Assembly (NCBI GenBank): GCA_902373525.1 | Contig: CABKMN010000004.1 | Span: forward strand, 56,760 to 120,759 | Direction of reading: 5' to 3' | Source: an uncultured Bilophila sp. | GTDB lineage: Bacteria > Desulfobacterota > Desulfovibrionia > Desulfovibrionales > Desulfovibrionaceae | DNA length: 64,000 bases | In this document: piece after piece, positions 34,855 to 43,655 of the stretch | Layout: each line of letters opens with the position of its first letter | How positions within the stretch are numbered: position 1 is the stretch's first letter | Made by a program: the position numbers and the translations under genes | Notes under the pieces: model-generated | Database searches by the model: none | What the model was told of the DNA's origin: nothing | The model's input: the letters and a program-made list of their open reading frames with translations, nothing else

Positions 34855-36408
34855 CTAAAGGGTCCGCAGTTCGCCGATGTACAACTTGAGCCGCTGAAGC
34901 AGTTCCTTGGCCTTCTCCGGCTTTTCAGCCGCAAGGTTGTGCAACTGGAAGGGATCGGCGCGCCGATCATAGAGTTCGTCCTGCTCGGGTACGGTCACTT
35001 CGGCCCCCTGAACGCAGGTCCACATCTCTTCCTTCATCTCCAGCTCCGCGGACTGTTTGCCCGCGTTCCCGCCCTTGCCCGAACCGTCGTAGAAGAGCCG
35101 GTTCATCTCGTCGGTGTCGATGTCGTTCTTGAGCCAGTGGATGTAGGACCAATCCTCCGTGATGAGCGACCACGACATGCCGTAATATCCCGCAACGGCG
35201 ACGTCGCGCACGGTCTCCGTCTCGCCGCGCATGACCGGGAACAGGCTGACGCCGTGCATGTCCTCCATGCCGTAGGTACGGATGCCTTCATGTCCGGCCT
35301 CCGCGAGCGCGCCCTCTCCGTAGCCGAGCGCGTCCATAATCGTCGCCGTGATGTCCACATTCTGGACGAAGCTCCTGATCCGCTTTCCGCCCTCAAGGCC
35401 GGGAACGTGCATCAGCAGAGGCACATGGACCAGTTCCTCATACGGCCACGGGCGGCACTTGCGCATGATGCCGTGCCCGTGTTCGCCGTTGCCCATCGGC
35501 TGGCCGTGATCCGAAGCGATGATGATCATCGTTTCGTCCCAGAGCCCCTGCTCCCGGATGGAGTCGAGAAGCCTGCCGATCCATTTGTCCACCAGCTCGA
35601 CCTTCTCGGCGTACAGGGCGCGGATGTGGGCGCATTCCTCTTCGGTCATCACGCCGGCCACTTCGGTCCACGGAGCCAGAATCATCGGATTGCCCCGGTA
35701 ATCCGGGTCGTGCGGGCACGGCCTGCCTTCCCAGACGGACGGCGGGTCCCACGGCTCGTGCGGATCAAAGGAGTCCACCCACAACAGGAAGGGGCGTTTC
35801 GGATCGCGCTTCCGGCGCAGCCAGTCATCAGCTTCATGCGCCACGACGCTGACGTAGTTGTCGGCGTCCGATTTCCAGAACTGGCGCTGCTTGAGATAAC
35901 ATTCGGCCTCGCGGATCAACGATTTCGACGCGCCGTCGTACTCCCCGTCCTCGCCTCGGCGCAGCATGCCGGGCGACAGATAGTCCTCGGCCTTCACGGC
36001 GGGATCGAGCGGCACCCGGCTGAACGTCTCGTGATCCAGCTCGTGTCCGTTGCAGAACTTCACATAGTCGAACCCGCGCGAATAACCGTACTTGGGCAGG
36101 CGCATAGGCGGCGTGTCGTAGACCAGCGCCGTCTGCACCTCGCGGCACCACAGCATGTCGGTCAGGCTCGTGTCCTCAAGGTCCAGCGGCTTCCACCCGG
36201 CATACGGCAGGGTGAAGCGCCCGGTCATGATCGCTCGCCGGACAGGAATGGTGGGCAGCCCTTCGCTGTAGGCGTTCTCGAACAGGACCCCCTGCCGGGC
36301 GAACCGGTCGAAGTTGGGCGTTTTGACGCTCGTATTGCCGTAGCATCCCAGATAGTTGAACTGGAGCGTGTCCAGCATGATGAAAACGACATTCTTGATG
36401 GGCGACAT
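34855..36408 (-). CDS. Sulfatase-like alkaline-phosphatase-superfamily hydrolase
   Basis: 517 residues, cytosolic (no signal peptide). Metal ligands fit the family: D13 in FIMLDTLQ, and DHGQPMGNGEHGHG (about 297-310). At the nucleophile site the usual CxPSR is TIPVR (T53-R57, followed by RAIMTGR), so no formylglycine can form. Thr nucleophiles occur in related phosphodiesterases and phosphonate hydrolases, so it may cleave a phospho- or sulfo-ester by another route. It follows nhaC by 9 bases, suggesting that it acts on the imported compound. Confidence 0.85.
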   Translation of the reverse strand: MSPIKNVVFIMLDTLQFNYLGCYGNTSVKTPNFDRFARQGVLFENAYSEGLPTIPVRRAIMTGRFTLPYAGWKPLDLEDTSLTDMLWCREVQTALVYDTPPMRLPKYGYSRGFDYVKFCNGHELDHETFSRVPLDPAVKAEDYLSPGMLRRGEDGEYDGASKSLIREAECYLKQRQFWKSDADNYVSVVAHEADDWLRRKRDPKRPFLLWVDSFDPHEPWDPPSVWEGRPCPHDPDYRGNPMILAPWTEVAGVMTEEECAHIRALYAEKVELVDKWIGRLLDSIREQGLWDETMIIIASDHGQPMGNGEHGHGIMRKCRPWPYEELVHVPLLMHVPGLEGGKRIRSFVQNVDITATIMDALGYGEGALAEAGHEGIRTYGMEDMHGVSLFPVMRGETETVRDVAVAGYYGMSWSLITEDWSYIHWLKNDIDTDEMNRLFYDGSGKGGNAGKQSAELEMKEEMWTCVQGAEVTVPEQDELYDRRADPFQLHNLAAEKPEKAKELLQRLKLYIGELRTL

Positions 36409-36417
36409 GCGGAACCT

Positions 36418-37830
36418 CTACTTGCGGGAGCCGTGGTGGACCGGCGTGCCGTTCAGACGCCAGATGCCGAAGCCGGTCAGGGCGCACAGGATGGAGAAAA
36501 TGGGAACGAACCAGTTCAGGAACGCGTAGGGCACGAAATCAAAGGCGCTGACGCCCAGCACGCCGCCGATGTAAAAGGCGTGGACGCTCCACGGGACCAG
36601 CGGGCAACCGATGGTCCCGGCGTCTTCGCAGGTGCGCGAGAGCACCAGCGGGCTGATGTCGGCCTTCTTGAAGGATTCGAGAAAGGCGCGGCCCGGAACG
36701 ATGACCGCCAGCATCTGGCTGCCGGTGCCGAAGTTGATGAGGTAGGCGGCCGCCAGCGCGGAACTCACCAGCCGGACGGTGGAACGGGCGCCCTTCAGGA
36801 CGGCTTCAAGAAGCACTTCCAGAACGCGGGAGCGTTCGAGGATGCCGCCGAAGGCCATGCCCGAACACAGCAACAGGACCGTAGGCATGATGCTCATCAG
36901 CCCGCCGCGCGAGAGCAGCGGATCAAGCTGCTTGATGCCCGTCTTGGAGACGTAGCCGGACGTCATCATCTTGGCGAGATCGTTGAAGGCCACCCCTTCG
37001 AAGACCGCGATGACCACGGCGCTCAGCAGACAGACCAGCATGACCGGCAACACGGGGAACCGCTTGTAGGCCAGCACGATCATGAGAATCGGCGGGATGA
37101 AGGCCACGAAATCCAGACTGAAATGGGCCTCCAGACCGCTCAGGATGGCGTTGAGGCTGTCCAGCGAAGCCGTCTGCCCCTGCGCGAAGGAGAACCCCAT
37201 GATGGTGTAGACGATGCCTGCGGCGACGAACGCCGGGACCGTGGTCCAGAGCATGGACAGGATGTGATCGAACAGCGGCACTTCGCAAACGGACGCCGTG
37301 ATGTTGGTGGAATCCGAAACCGGCGACATCTTGTCGCCGAGGTACGCGCCGGAAACGATGGCCCCGACGGTCATGGCGGGGGGATAGCCCAAGGCCTGCC
37401 CCACGCCGAGAAGCGCGACGCCGATGGTTCCCATCGTCCCGAAGGAGGTTCCGGTGGCGATGGAGGCCACGGAGCACAGGACCATTGTCGAAAGCAGAAA
37501 ATGCTCGGGTGCGATCAGCTTCAGGCCCCAGTAAATGATGGCGGGGATCGTGCCCGACGCGAGCCACGTCGCGATGATCATGCCCACCATCGCCAGAATC
37601 GCAATCGCGATCTGGATGCGGCCAAGCGCCTCGAACATCCCCTCCTGCAGGTCTTCCCAGCAGTAGCCCGTCTTCAGAGCCATGATCCCGGCCAGCGCCA
37701 CGGCGCCGAGCAGCGGCAGGACCGGAGGGCGGACGCCGACGACCAGCGTGCCGTACAAAATCATCGCCACGGGCAGCACCAAGGACAGTATTGCCCACAC
37801 CAGAGAAGGTCTCTTCCCTTTCGTCTCCAT
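36418..37830 (-). CDS. NhaC-family Na+/H+ antiporter-like transporter
   Basis: 470 residues with about 12 membrane helices. NhaC signatures: SIATGTSFGTMGTIGVALLG, VSGAYLGDKMSPVSDSTNIT, and GTIGCPLVPWSVHAFYIGGV. Members exchange Na+ for H+ or for organic solutes such as malate or amino acids. Cotranscribed with the sulfatase-like hydrolase, hence solute exchange is a fair alternative to pH homeostasis. The stop (36418-36420) is 9 bases before the hydrolase ATG. Confidence 0.88.
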   Translation of the reverse strand: METKGKRPSLVWAILSLVLPVAMILYGTLVVGVRPPVLPLLGAVALAGIMALKTGYCWEDLQEGMFEALGRIQIAIAILAMVGMIIATWLASGTIPAIIYWGLKLIAPEHFLLSTMVLCSVASIATGTSFGTMGTIGVALLGVGQALGYPPAMTVGAIVSGAYLGDKMSPVSDSTNITASVCEVPLFDHILSMLWTTVPAFVAAGIVYTIMGFSFAQGQTASLDSLNAILSGLEAHFSLDFVAFIPPILMIVLAYKRFPVLPVMLVCLLSAVVIAVFEGVAFNDLAKMMTSGYVSKTGIKQLDPLLSRGGLMSIMPTVLLLCSGMAFGGILERSRVLEVLLEAVLKGARSTVRLVSSALAAAYLINFGTGSQMLAVIVPGRAFLESFKKADISPLVLSRTCEDAGTIGCPLVPWSVHAFYIGGVLGVSAFDFVPYAFLNWFVPIFSILCALTGFGIWRLNGTPVHHGSRK

Positions 37831-37954
37831 TGCTTCCTCTCCAAGTTACCGTCTTTCGGAAACGGAAACGCACGGTTCCCGCCCCAAAGAATCCATGATT
37901 TCAGTATGACGTGCTCCGGTCAAAAACACAACAGGCCCTCCCGTCCTATCCGCA

Positions 37955-37984
37955 CAAAAAAACGGCCTCCCCGCAAGGAAGCCG
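37955..37984 (-). terminator. Terminator of the glycosyltransferase gene
   Basis: Minus-strand stem CGGCTTCC / GGAGGCCG-type pairing (8 bp with one G-T wobble, 37963-37984), followed by TTTTTTTG. It lies 10 bases beyond the stop at 37995. Confidence 0.75.
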
Positions 37985-37994
37985 CCTTGTTGCG

Positions 37995-39227
37995 TCAACG
38001 GAACGCCGCATCGCCGGGATGCCGCCTTTTCCAGTCCGCATAGGCCGAAAGCAGCACATCCATGTGGCGCGGTATCTGCACTTTCAGATTGTACGCCTCC
38101 ATGATGCGTTCGCGGGCCGCCGCGCGTACGGAGTCCATCGCCGGAGCGCGGGCCAGCAGTTCGGCGGTCATGTCGGCCAACATGTCGTGATCCCAAAAAT
38201 CGCACAGGAAACCGTTTTCGCCGTGCCGGACGACCTCACGGACCGGCTCGGTATCCGAGCTGACCAGCAGGCAGCCGCAGCTCATCGATTCGAACAGTCC
38301 CGCCGACAGCGCAAACGGGGCCGTAAAATAGACGTGGACCGTCGAAGCCCGCAGCAACCGCCGGTACTCCTCATACGGACGGAAGCCCACGAAATGCACC
38401 CGGCGCGGATCGACGGGCACCTCCCGGCGCAGCCCCTCCAACGAAACGGACTCGTCGCCGCCCTGCCGCTCCGACGCCATGATCAGGACATGGCATTCCG
38501 GGCGCGCGGCGAGCAGTCGGGGAAGGCTCCTGTAAAACTGGGGGAAGCCGCGAAACGGCTCCAGCCCCCGGCCCGAAAAGGTCACCAGTTCCTTTGCCGC
38601 CGACAGATCACAGCCTTCGATGCGGAAACGCTCGCCCGCCTTCGGGGAAAAGAAGTCCGTATCCACGCCTTCATGCACGACATGGATACGCTCGGCCAAC
38701 GGGGCGGGATACTGCGCCCGCTGCCAGTTCGTCGAGGTCACGGCCAACTGGCACTCCGCCAGCGCGTTGAGCTGGGACAGGTTGCGGATGCGGCTCTGGG
38801 CGAACTCCACGCCGGGACGGGGCGCGCCGTGCGTGAAGAAGGTGTAGTTGGAACCTTTCGTATAGTACCATTCCGCATACACGGCATGGAAGGCTTCGGG
38901 GAAAACATCCTGCACGAAAAAGCTGCATCCCCAGCGGGGATGAGCGTACACGATGTCGGGCTCGAACCCGTCCTGCCGCAGCTTGAGCAGGGCGTTGGCG
39001 AAGCGGGAGCCGTAGCGCAGCAACTGCATCAGTTCGCGTTCCGTCCTGTCCGCGACGGCCACCGGCTGAATGCCGGAAACCGTCACCTGACGGACGCCGG
39101 GGATGCGCACATCCCGGCGGCTCCGCTCGGAAAGGAACACCACTTCCGTGTCGGGGAGCATCCCCAACCGGGCCGCGAGATACCGAAACGGTCCGGGGAA
39201 GGTGTGATGCAGAAAAAGGATACGCAT
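37995..39227 (-). CDS. Family 4 glycosyltransferase (GT-B fold)
   Basis: 410 residues from the ATG at 39227. N-terminal Rossmann domain (MRILFLHHTFPGPFRYLAAR), a long acceptor-side domain, then the donor domain with VVHEGVDTDFFSPKAGERF, LVTFSGRGLEPFRGFPQFY and SAGLFESMSCGCLLVSSDTE. The GT4 EX7E motif is altered at its first Glu (position taken by Ala/Leu in FALSAGLFE). It probably transfers a sugar to a lipid or capsule precursor. No other polysaccharide genes are nearby. The longer start at 39242 has no better ribosome site. Confidence 0.85.
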   Translation of the reverse strand: MRILFLHHTFPGPFRYLAARLGMLPDTEVVFLSERSRRDVRIPGVRQVTVSGIQPVAVADRTERELMQLLRYGSRFANALLKLRQDGFEPDIVYAHPRWGCSFFVQDVFPEAFHAVYAEWYYTKGSNYTFFTHGAPRPGVEFAQSRIRNLSQLNALAECQLAVTSTNWQRAQYPAPLAERIHVVHEGVDTDFFSPKAGERFRIEGCDLSAAKELVTFSGRGLEPFRGFPQFYRSLPRLLAARPECHVLIMASERQGGDESVSLEGLRREVPVDPRRVHFVGFRPYEEYRRLLRASTVHVYFTAPFALSAGLFESMSCGCLLVSSDTEPVREVVRHGENGFLCDFWDHDMLADMTAELLARAPAMDSVRAAARERIMEAYNLKVQIPRHMDVLLSAYADWKRRHPGDAAFR

Positions 39228-39250
39228 GGTCAGCCCCCGCAAGTCTCGCC

Positions 39251-41332
39251 TCAGGCGTTTTCGTCCGCGAGGCCCCTGATGAACTTTTCCCCGGAGGGCG
39301 TCTTCAGGTATTCGCGCAGCGCCTGCACCACATGCTGATCGTACTTGGACGACTCGGACTCAAGAATGTTCAGAGCCTCGTCCACGGACTTCGCGTTCCG
39401 GTACGAACGGGGCCGGATCAACGCGCAGAACGTGTTCGCCACCGCGAGGATGCGCCCGTGGATGCCGATGGCGTCGCCGTGCAGCTTGTCGGGATACCCG
39501 GAACCGTCCATGAACTCGTTCATCTGGGAAATGGCTTCCACGACCGGGAGCTCGAAGTTGATGTTCTTCAGGGTCTCGCGGGCGTATTCCACATGGCGTT
39601 CCATCATCTGCCGCTCTTCGGGGGTGAAGGCGCCCGGCTTGGTGAGCAGTTCGCGCGGCAACTGCATCTTGCCGATCTGCGACAGGCTGGCGGCCGTCCG
39701 CACGGTGCTTTCGTCCTCATCGCCGAGGCCGAGTTCCTTGACCAGCTCGCCGCCGAGATTCGCCATATACGAGGACTGACCGCCCAGATAGGGGTCCACC
39801 GCCTCAATGGCGTGCATGAACGCGGCGATGGTCTGACGGACCATGCGCTGGTTGCGCTCCTGCGCCTCGACAAGCTGGGTGATGTCGCGGAACACCGAAA
39901 CCGTGCCCGTGACGGCGCCGCTTTCGCTCCGATACGGGGAACAGGTCACCTGATAGTGGTACTTGTGGGACTGGAGCCAGATCACGTCCTTGAACAGGAA
40001 CGGCTTTTCGGTCTGGATGGCCACGTCGAGCTGCTTGTACAGGCGCAACGCGGTGTCGTACCCGAAGATCGCGGCGCAATCCATGCCCACGACCTCTTCG
40101 TCGGAGCGTCCGACCATGCGGGCAAAGGCCTGATTGGCGTACTGGACCATGCCGCCCTTGTCGGTCAGGACGATGCCGTCCACCAGCGCGCTGTTGATCC
40201 CGTCGAGAAGCTGCTTCTGCTGATTCGAAACCTGATAGAGCGAAAGGAGTTCCGCGCTGACGTTGCGGGCGTTGCGCCCCACAAGCCACCACCAGATGGC
40301 GAGCAGCGCCAGCAGAACCACCATGACGGCAATCCCTGCCCACACGAAAATCGCGTTGCGCTGCGCCACGAACGGCTTGAGCGCGGCGGCCACCTGCACG
40401 TCCTGCACGACCAGCCACGGCAATTCGGGAATCTTGACGCCGATGCTGTACACGTCGCCGTTCCCGCCGCCCGCCTTCCGAATTTCGAAAGGAAGGGCGT
40501 CGTTGGGCCCCAGCGTCCAGCCGGGCATGGCCTGAATGTCCGCCGACAGGGGCAACAGCTCCTGAAGCCTGCCGTCCGCAATCTGGAAAACGTGCGTGGA
40601 ACCGAACGGCGTTTCTCCCTTCACTGCTTCGACCGTTTCACCGAGACGGGAGGAAACCATGACGGACAGAAGCAGCGTGGCCACCGGCTTATCCGACCGG
40701 TTTTCAACGTACTGCGGGGCGAAGATGGGGACGACCAGATCAAGGACCAGCCCGTTGGGGGTCTTGCGGACGGGCAGGATGCTGAGCTTTCCGGTTTCCA
40801 CGGTCCGCCTGACGGCGTCCTGCTGGTCCAGCGAAAGCGAGCGCGGAGTCACGTCGGTGGACAGATAGGTCTGACCTTCCGTATTGGTGATCCGGGCGTA
40901 CAGGAAACCGGAATAGGAAACGAATTCCTGCAACAGATTCTTCATGAGCGGCAGTTGGGATGCCAACTGCGACAATTCGTCGCCGCCCGCTTCGGTTTCC
41001 CCCGACGCCTTCAACAGCGGAGCGAGGTCCTTTCCGAGTCCGTTGACCTCCGAGGCGAACAGGCGGAACAGGTCCGCGCTGATCAGACGGCTGGCCTGAT
41101 TCTGGAGCGAGTTGAACCACAACGAAAGCGCGTTCGCCTTGTTCTGGGCCGTGTATTGCAGCCGACGCTCGACATCCTGCCGCAGGGAGGTTTCCGCCAT
41201 GTTGATGTTGAACCATGCCAGACTGGCCGCCGCGCACAGCACAAGCACGAGTATGACGGCCATGAACCATCGCATACGCTTGTACGCCGCGGACTTGCGC
41301 CCCGCATTCGACTGGGGAATGCCGTGTTCCAT
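39251..41332 (-). CDS. Membrane sensor with extracellular domain, PAS and degenerate HD-GYP
   Basis: About 693 residues from the ATG at 41332 (GAGGGG upstream); a TTG at 41374 is a longer alternative. Membrane helix 1 (MAVILVLVLCAAASLAWFNI), a periplasmic dCache-like region of about 290 residues, helix 2 (WAGIAVMVVLLALLAIWWWL), a PAS domain (INSALVDGIVLTDKGGMVQY), and an HD-GYP-like domain (HAIEAVDPYLGG; MDGSGYPDKLHGDAIGIHGR). The metal-binding HD pair is lost (HDIGK reads SQIGK, and the HHExxDGxGYP histidines read NEFMDGSGYP), so it is probably a binding or output module and not an enzyme. Located directly after lapG on the same strand. Confidence 0.85.
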   Translation of the reverse strand: MEHGIPQSNAGRKSAAYKRMRWFMAVILVLVLCAAASLAWFNINMAETSLRQDVERRLQYTAQNKANALSLWFNSLQNQASRLISADLFRLFASEVNGLGKDLAPLLKASGETEAGGDELSQLASQLPLMKNLLQEFVSYSGFLYARITNTEGQTYLSTDVTPRSLSLDQQDAVRRTVETGKLSILPVRKTPNGLVLDLVVPIFAPQYVENRSDKPVATLLLSVMVSSRLGETVEAVKGETPFGSTHVFQIADGRLQELLPLSADIQAMPGWTLGPNDALPFEIRKAGGGNGDVYSIGVKIPELPWLVVQDVQVAAALKPFVAQRNAIFVWAGIAVMVVLLALLAIWWWLVGRNARNVSAELLSLYQVSNQQKQLLDGINSALVDGIVLTDKGGMVQYANQAFARMVGRSDEEVVGMDCAAIFGYDTALRLYKQLDVAIQTEKPFLFKDVIWLQSHKYHYQVTCSPYRSESGAVTGTVSVFRDITQLVEAQERNQRMVRQTIAAFMHAIEAVDPYLGGQSSYMANLGGELVKELGLGDEDESTVRTAASLSQIGKMQLPRELLTKPGAFTPEERQMMERHVEYARETLKNINFELPVVEAISQMNEFMDGSGYPDKLHGDAIGIHGRILAVANTFCALIRPRSYRNAKSVDEALNILESESSKYDQHVVQALREYLKTPSGEKFIRGLADENA

Positions 41333-41405
41333 AACGCCCCTCTCTTTATCCGTTCCATACGTCTGCATGGTCAATGCACGCTCCGTTTCAGCCGCCCTGC
41401 GATAC

Positions 41406-42272
41406 CTAGCGTCCCGGCCGGGTCTTTGTCCGGGCGGAACCGCCGGGCGTCAGATGCGCCCACCGGTATTCCTCGTTCACCGAAAACTGCGGCCGGTAAT
41501 GCGAAAGCCGCTTGTGCGACAAGACCGCATTGCTCAGGTTGTCCAGCACCCACGCGTCGCCGTCCTGGTACACGACGGTAACGGCATGCTCAAGATTGCG
41601 CAACGTATCCCTGAGCACCACGATCCGCATCTTCGACGCGGGGAAGCCCAGATCGCGCAGCGCGAAATATTTGGCGATGGCGAAATCCTCACAGTCGCCG
41701 GACTTCTGGAAAAAATCCACGGGCGCTTCCCAGTAGTCCATGACCCCCCATACGTCCATGTCGGTACGGTACGGCCATCTGTTGATCAGGGCGTTGACGG
41801 CCCGCAACTGCTCGGCGGGCGGCATCTTCGCCAGCTTCGCCTTGATCGTCTTCCATGTCCCCTGACCGGGAAACACCCGATCATCCGTAAAGCCCGGATG
41901 AGCGCGCTCCTTTTCCAGAACGGACGTCCATTTGGGCATCTTCCCTATTTTGCTCCGCATTTCGAGCGTTCCGAAAAGCCGGATGCTCTTGCCGCCGCTC
42001 TTGTCCTCGGAGGAGGCCGTCTGCGGAGGAGACGATGCGGAGTCCGGCGCCGGAGCGGACAATCCCGATCGTCCCGGCTCCGAACGCGGTCCGGGGCGCG
42101 TTTCGGCGGAAACGCCCGGCCTGTTCCGTCCGGAAAGCAGCGATCCCACGCCCCCACGGAGCGAAACGGCATCCTCGTCATCCGAAGCGAAGGCGCCGGG
42201 CAGCGGCAGAACAAGACCAATCGCCAGAATCAGCAGGAGCGCAGCGACACGCAACCCCTTCCAGCGGCTCAT
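41406..42272 (-). CDS. lapG: LapG-family periplasmic transglutaminase-like protease
   Basis: 288 residues. Signal peptide (VAALLLILAIGLVLPLPGAF), a Ser/Pro/Gly-rich linker to about residue 95, then the bacterial transglutaminase-like Cys protease domain with Cys in SGDCEDFAIAKYFAL (about 194), His in NLEHAVTVVY (about 228) and Asp in VLDNLSN (about 244). LapG cleaves the N-terminal retention module of large adhesins such as LapA; in Pseudomonas the c-di-GMP receptor LapD inhibits it. It follows the type I secretion genes without a gap (start abuts the HlyD stop). The long linker is unusual. Confidence 0.9.
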   Translation of the reverse strand: MSRWKGLRVAALLLILAIGLVLPLPGAFASDDEDAVSLRGGVGSLLSGRNRPGVSAETRPGPRSEPGRSGLSAPAPDSASSPPQTASSEDKSGGKSIRLFGTLEMRSKIGKMPKWTSVLEKERAHPGFTDDRVFPGQGTWKTIKAKLAKMPPAEQLRAVNALINRWPYRTDMDVWGVMDYWEAPVDFFQKSGDCEDFAIAKYFALRDLGFPASKMRIVVLRDTLRNLEHAVTVVYQDGDAWVLDNLSNAVLSHKRLSHYRPQFSVNEEYRWAHLTPGGSARTKTRPGR

Positions 42273-43643
42273 TTACCTTTCCCGCAGAGCGTTCTGCCGC
42301 GCCTTCAAGATGGGCTTGAGGATGTAGTCGAGGACGGTCTTCTTGCCCGTCAGAATATCCACCGTGGTCACCATGCCGGGAATGATGGGCAGGTGCTCCT
42401 TGCGGTAGACGATGGAATTCTTGCGCGTGCGTACCTTCACCAGATAGTAGAAGTCGCCGCGCTTGTCCTCGATCGTGTCCGCGCTGATCTGTTCGAGCTC
42501 GGCCTCCAGCCCGCCGTAAATGGAGAAGTCGTACGCGGAAACCTTCACCATAGCCTTCTGCCCCGGGTGCAGGAACGCGACGTCGGCGGGACGGACCCGC
42601 GCCTCAACCAGCAGGGTATCATCCAGCGGCACGATTTCCATGATGGCTTCGCCGGGCTTGACCACGCCGCCCACCGTATTGATGTAAATCTGCTTGACGG
42701 TCCCGCGCACCGGCGAACGCAGTTCCGTCCGCGTCACCCGGTCTCCGCCGGCGGCCAGCGTTTCCTTCAGAGAATTGAGTTCCGTGCGGCGCTTGGTGAT
42801 TTCGGCGTTGATCTCCGCCTCCATCTCGGCCTTGCGCAGCGTCAGGCGCTGTTTCGCCTCTTCCGCGGCGGCCTGCGCCTTGGGAATGGACGAAGCCAAC
42901 GACTCGATGTCCCCCTGCAGCGACACGACCTTCTGTTCGAGCCCCAGATAATCCACGCGCGAATAAATCTTGCGCTGCATCAGCGGCGCGGCGATGTTCC
43001 GCTGCTCGACGGCGAGCGCAAGACTGCGCTCGGTCTGCCGCTTCCGGCCCGTCAGTTCCTCGACTTCCCGCCTGCGCTGCTCATACTGCGATTCCAACAG
43101 GCCCATCTCGGCCCGCTGCTGCGACTCGCGCGCCTGAAACATCGCCATCTGGTCGCTGACGGCCTGCGGATGCGCGGCCAGCACCTCTTCCGAAAAGACC
43201 GGGTGTTCCCCGTTCAGTTCGGCCTCCAGCCGGATGATGGACAGCTCGTTTTCCAGAATCCTGTTCTGGGCGTCGCGGTACTGGCTTTCCGCCAATTTGT
43301 TGTCCAACTGGGCCAACGGGGTGCCCTTTTCGACGATTTCGCCTTCGCCGACCAGAACGGCCCCCAGAATGCCGCCTTCAAGGTTCTGGATGATCTGCGT
43401 GCGCTGCGAGGAAATGACCTGCCCGTTGGCGTGGGTCACCTCGTCGATTTCAGCGAAGTTGGCCCACACGCCCAGCACGAGGAACAGAGTCCCCACCGCC
43501 AGCGAAAGGAAACGGGGACCCAGCCGGGGCTTGCGCGCCAGCGCGGCCTCCACTTCGTTGACGTAAGGCATCTCGTCCGATCCGATGGACCGGAGGCGGG
43601 GATCGCTCGGGCGTTGGGGCTGTTGCGGAGCTTGCTGCGACAT
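42273..43643 (-). CDS. Type I secretion membrane fusion protein (HlyD/LapC family)
   Basis: 456 residues. Cytoplasmic Pro/Gln-rich N-terminus, one membrane helix (FLSLAVGTLFLVLGVWANFA), a lipoyl half (GQVISSQRTQIIQNLEGGIL), long coiled-coil hairpin (about 130-330) and C-terminal beta domain (RSPVRGTVKQIYINTVGGVV; GDFYYLVKVRTRKNS; PGMVTTVDILTGKKTVLDYI). It bridges the ABC transporter and TolC. Gene order TolC-ABC-HlyD-LapG. Confidence 0.93.
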   Translation of the reverse strand: MSQQAPQQPQRPSDPRLRSIGSDEMPYVNEVEAALARKPRLGPRFLSLAVGTLFLVLGVWANFAEIDEVTHANGQVISSQRTQIIQNLEGGILGAVLVGEGEIVEKGTPLAQLDNKLAESQYRDAQNRILENELSIIRLEAELNGEHPVFSEEVLAAHPQAVSDQMAMFQARESQQRAEMGLLESQYEQRRREVEELTGRKRQTERSLALAVEQRNIAAPLMQRKIYSRVDYLGLEQKVVSLQGDIESLASSIPKAQAAAEEAKQRLTLRKAEMEAEINAEITKRRTELNSLKETLAAGGDRVTRTELRSPVRGTVKQIYINTVGGVVKPGEAIMEIVPLDDTLLVEARVRPADVAFLHPGQKAMVKVSAYDFSIYGGLEAELEQISADTIEDKRGDFYYLVKVRTRKNSIVYRKEHLPIIPGMVTTVDILTGKKTVLDYILKPILKARQNALRER

Positions 43644-43655
43644 GGCTCACAATCC

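Noticed and set aside
34801..38043. 1080-codon plus-strand frame opposite the sulfatase and nhaC
   Set aside because: Antisense shadow of two clear genes.
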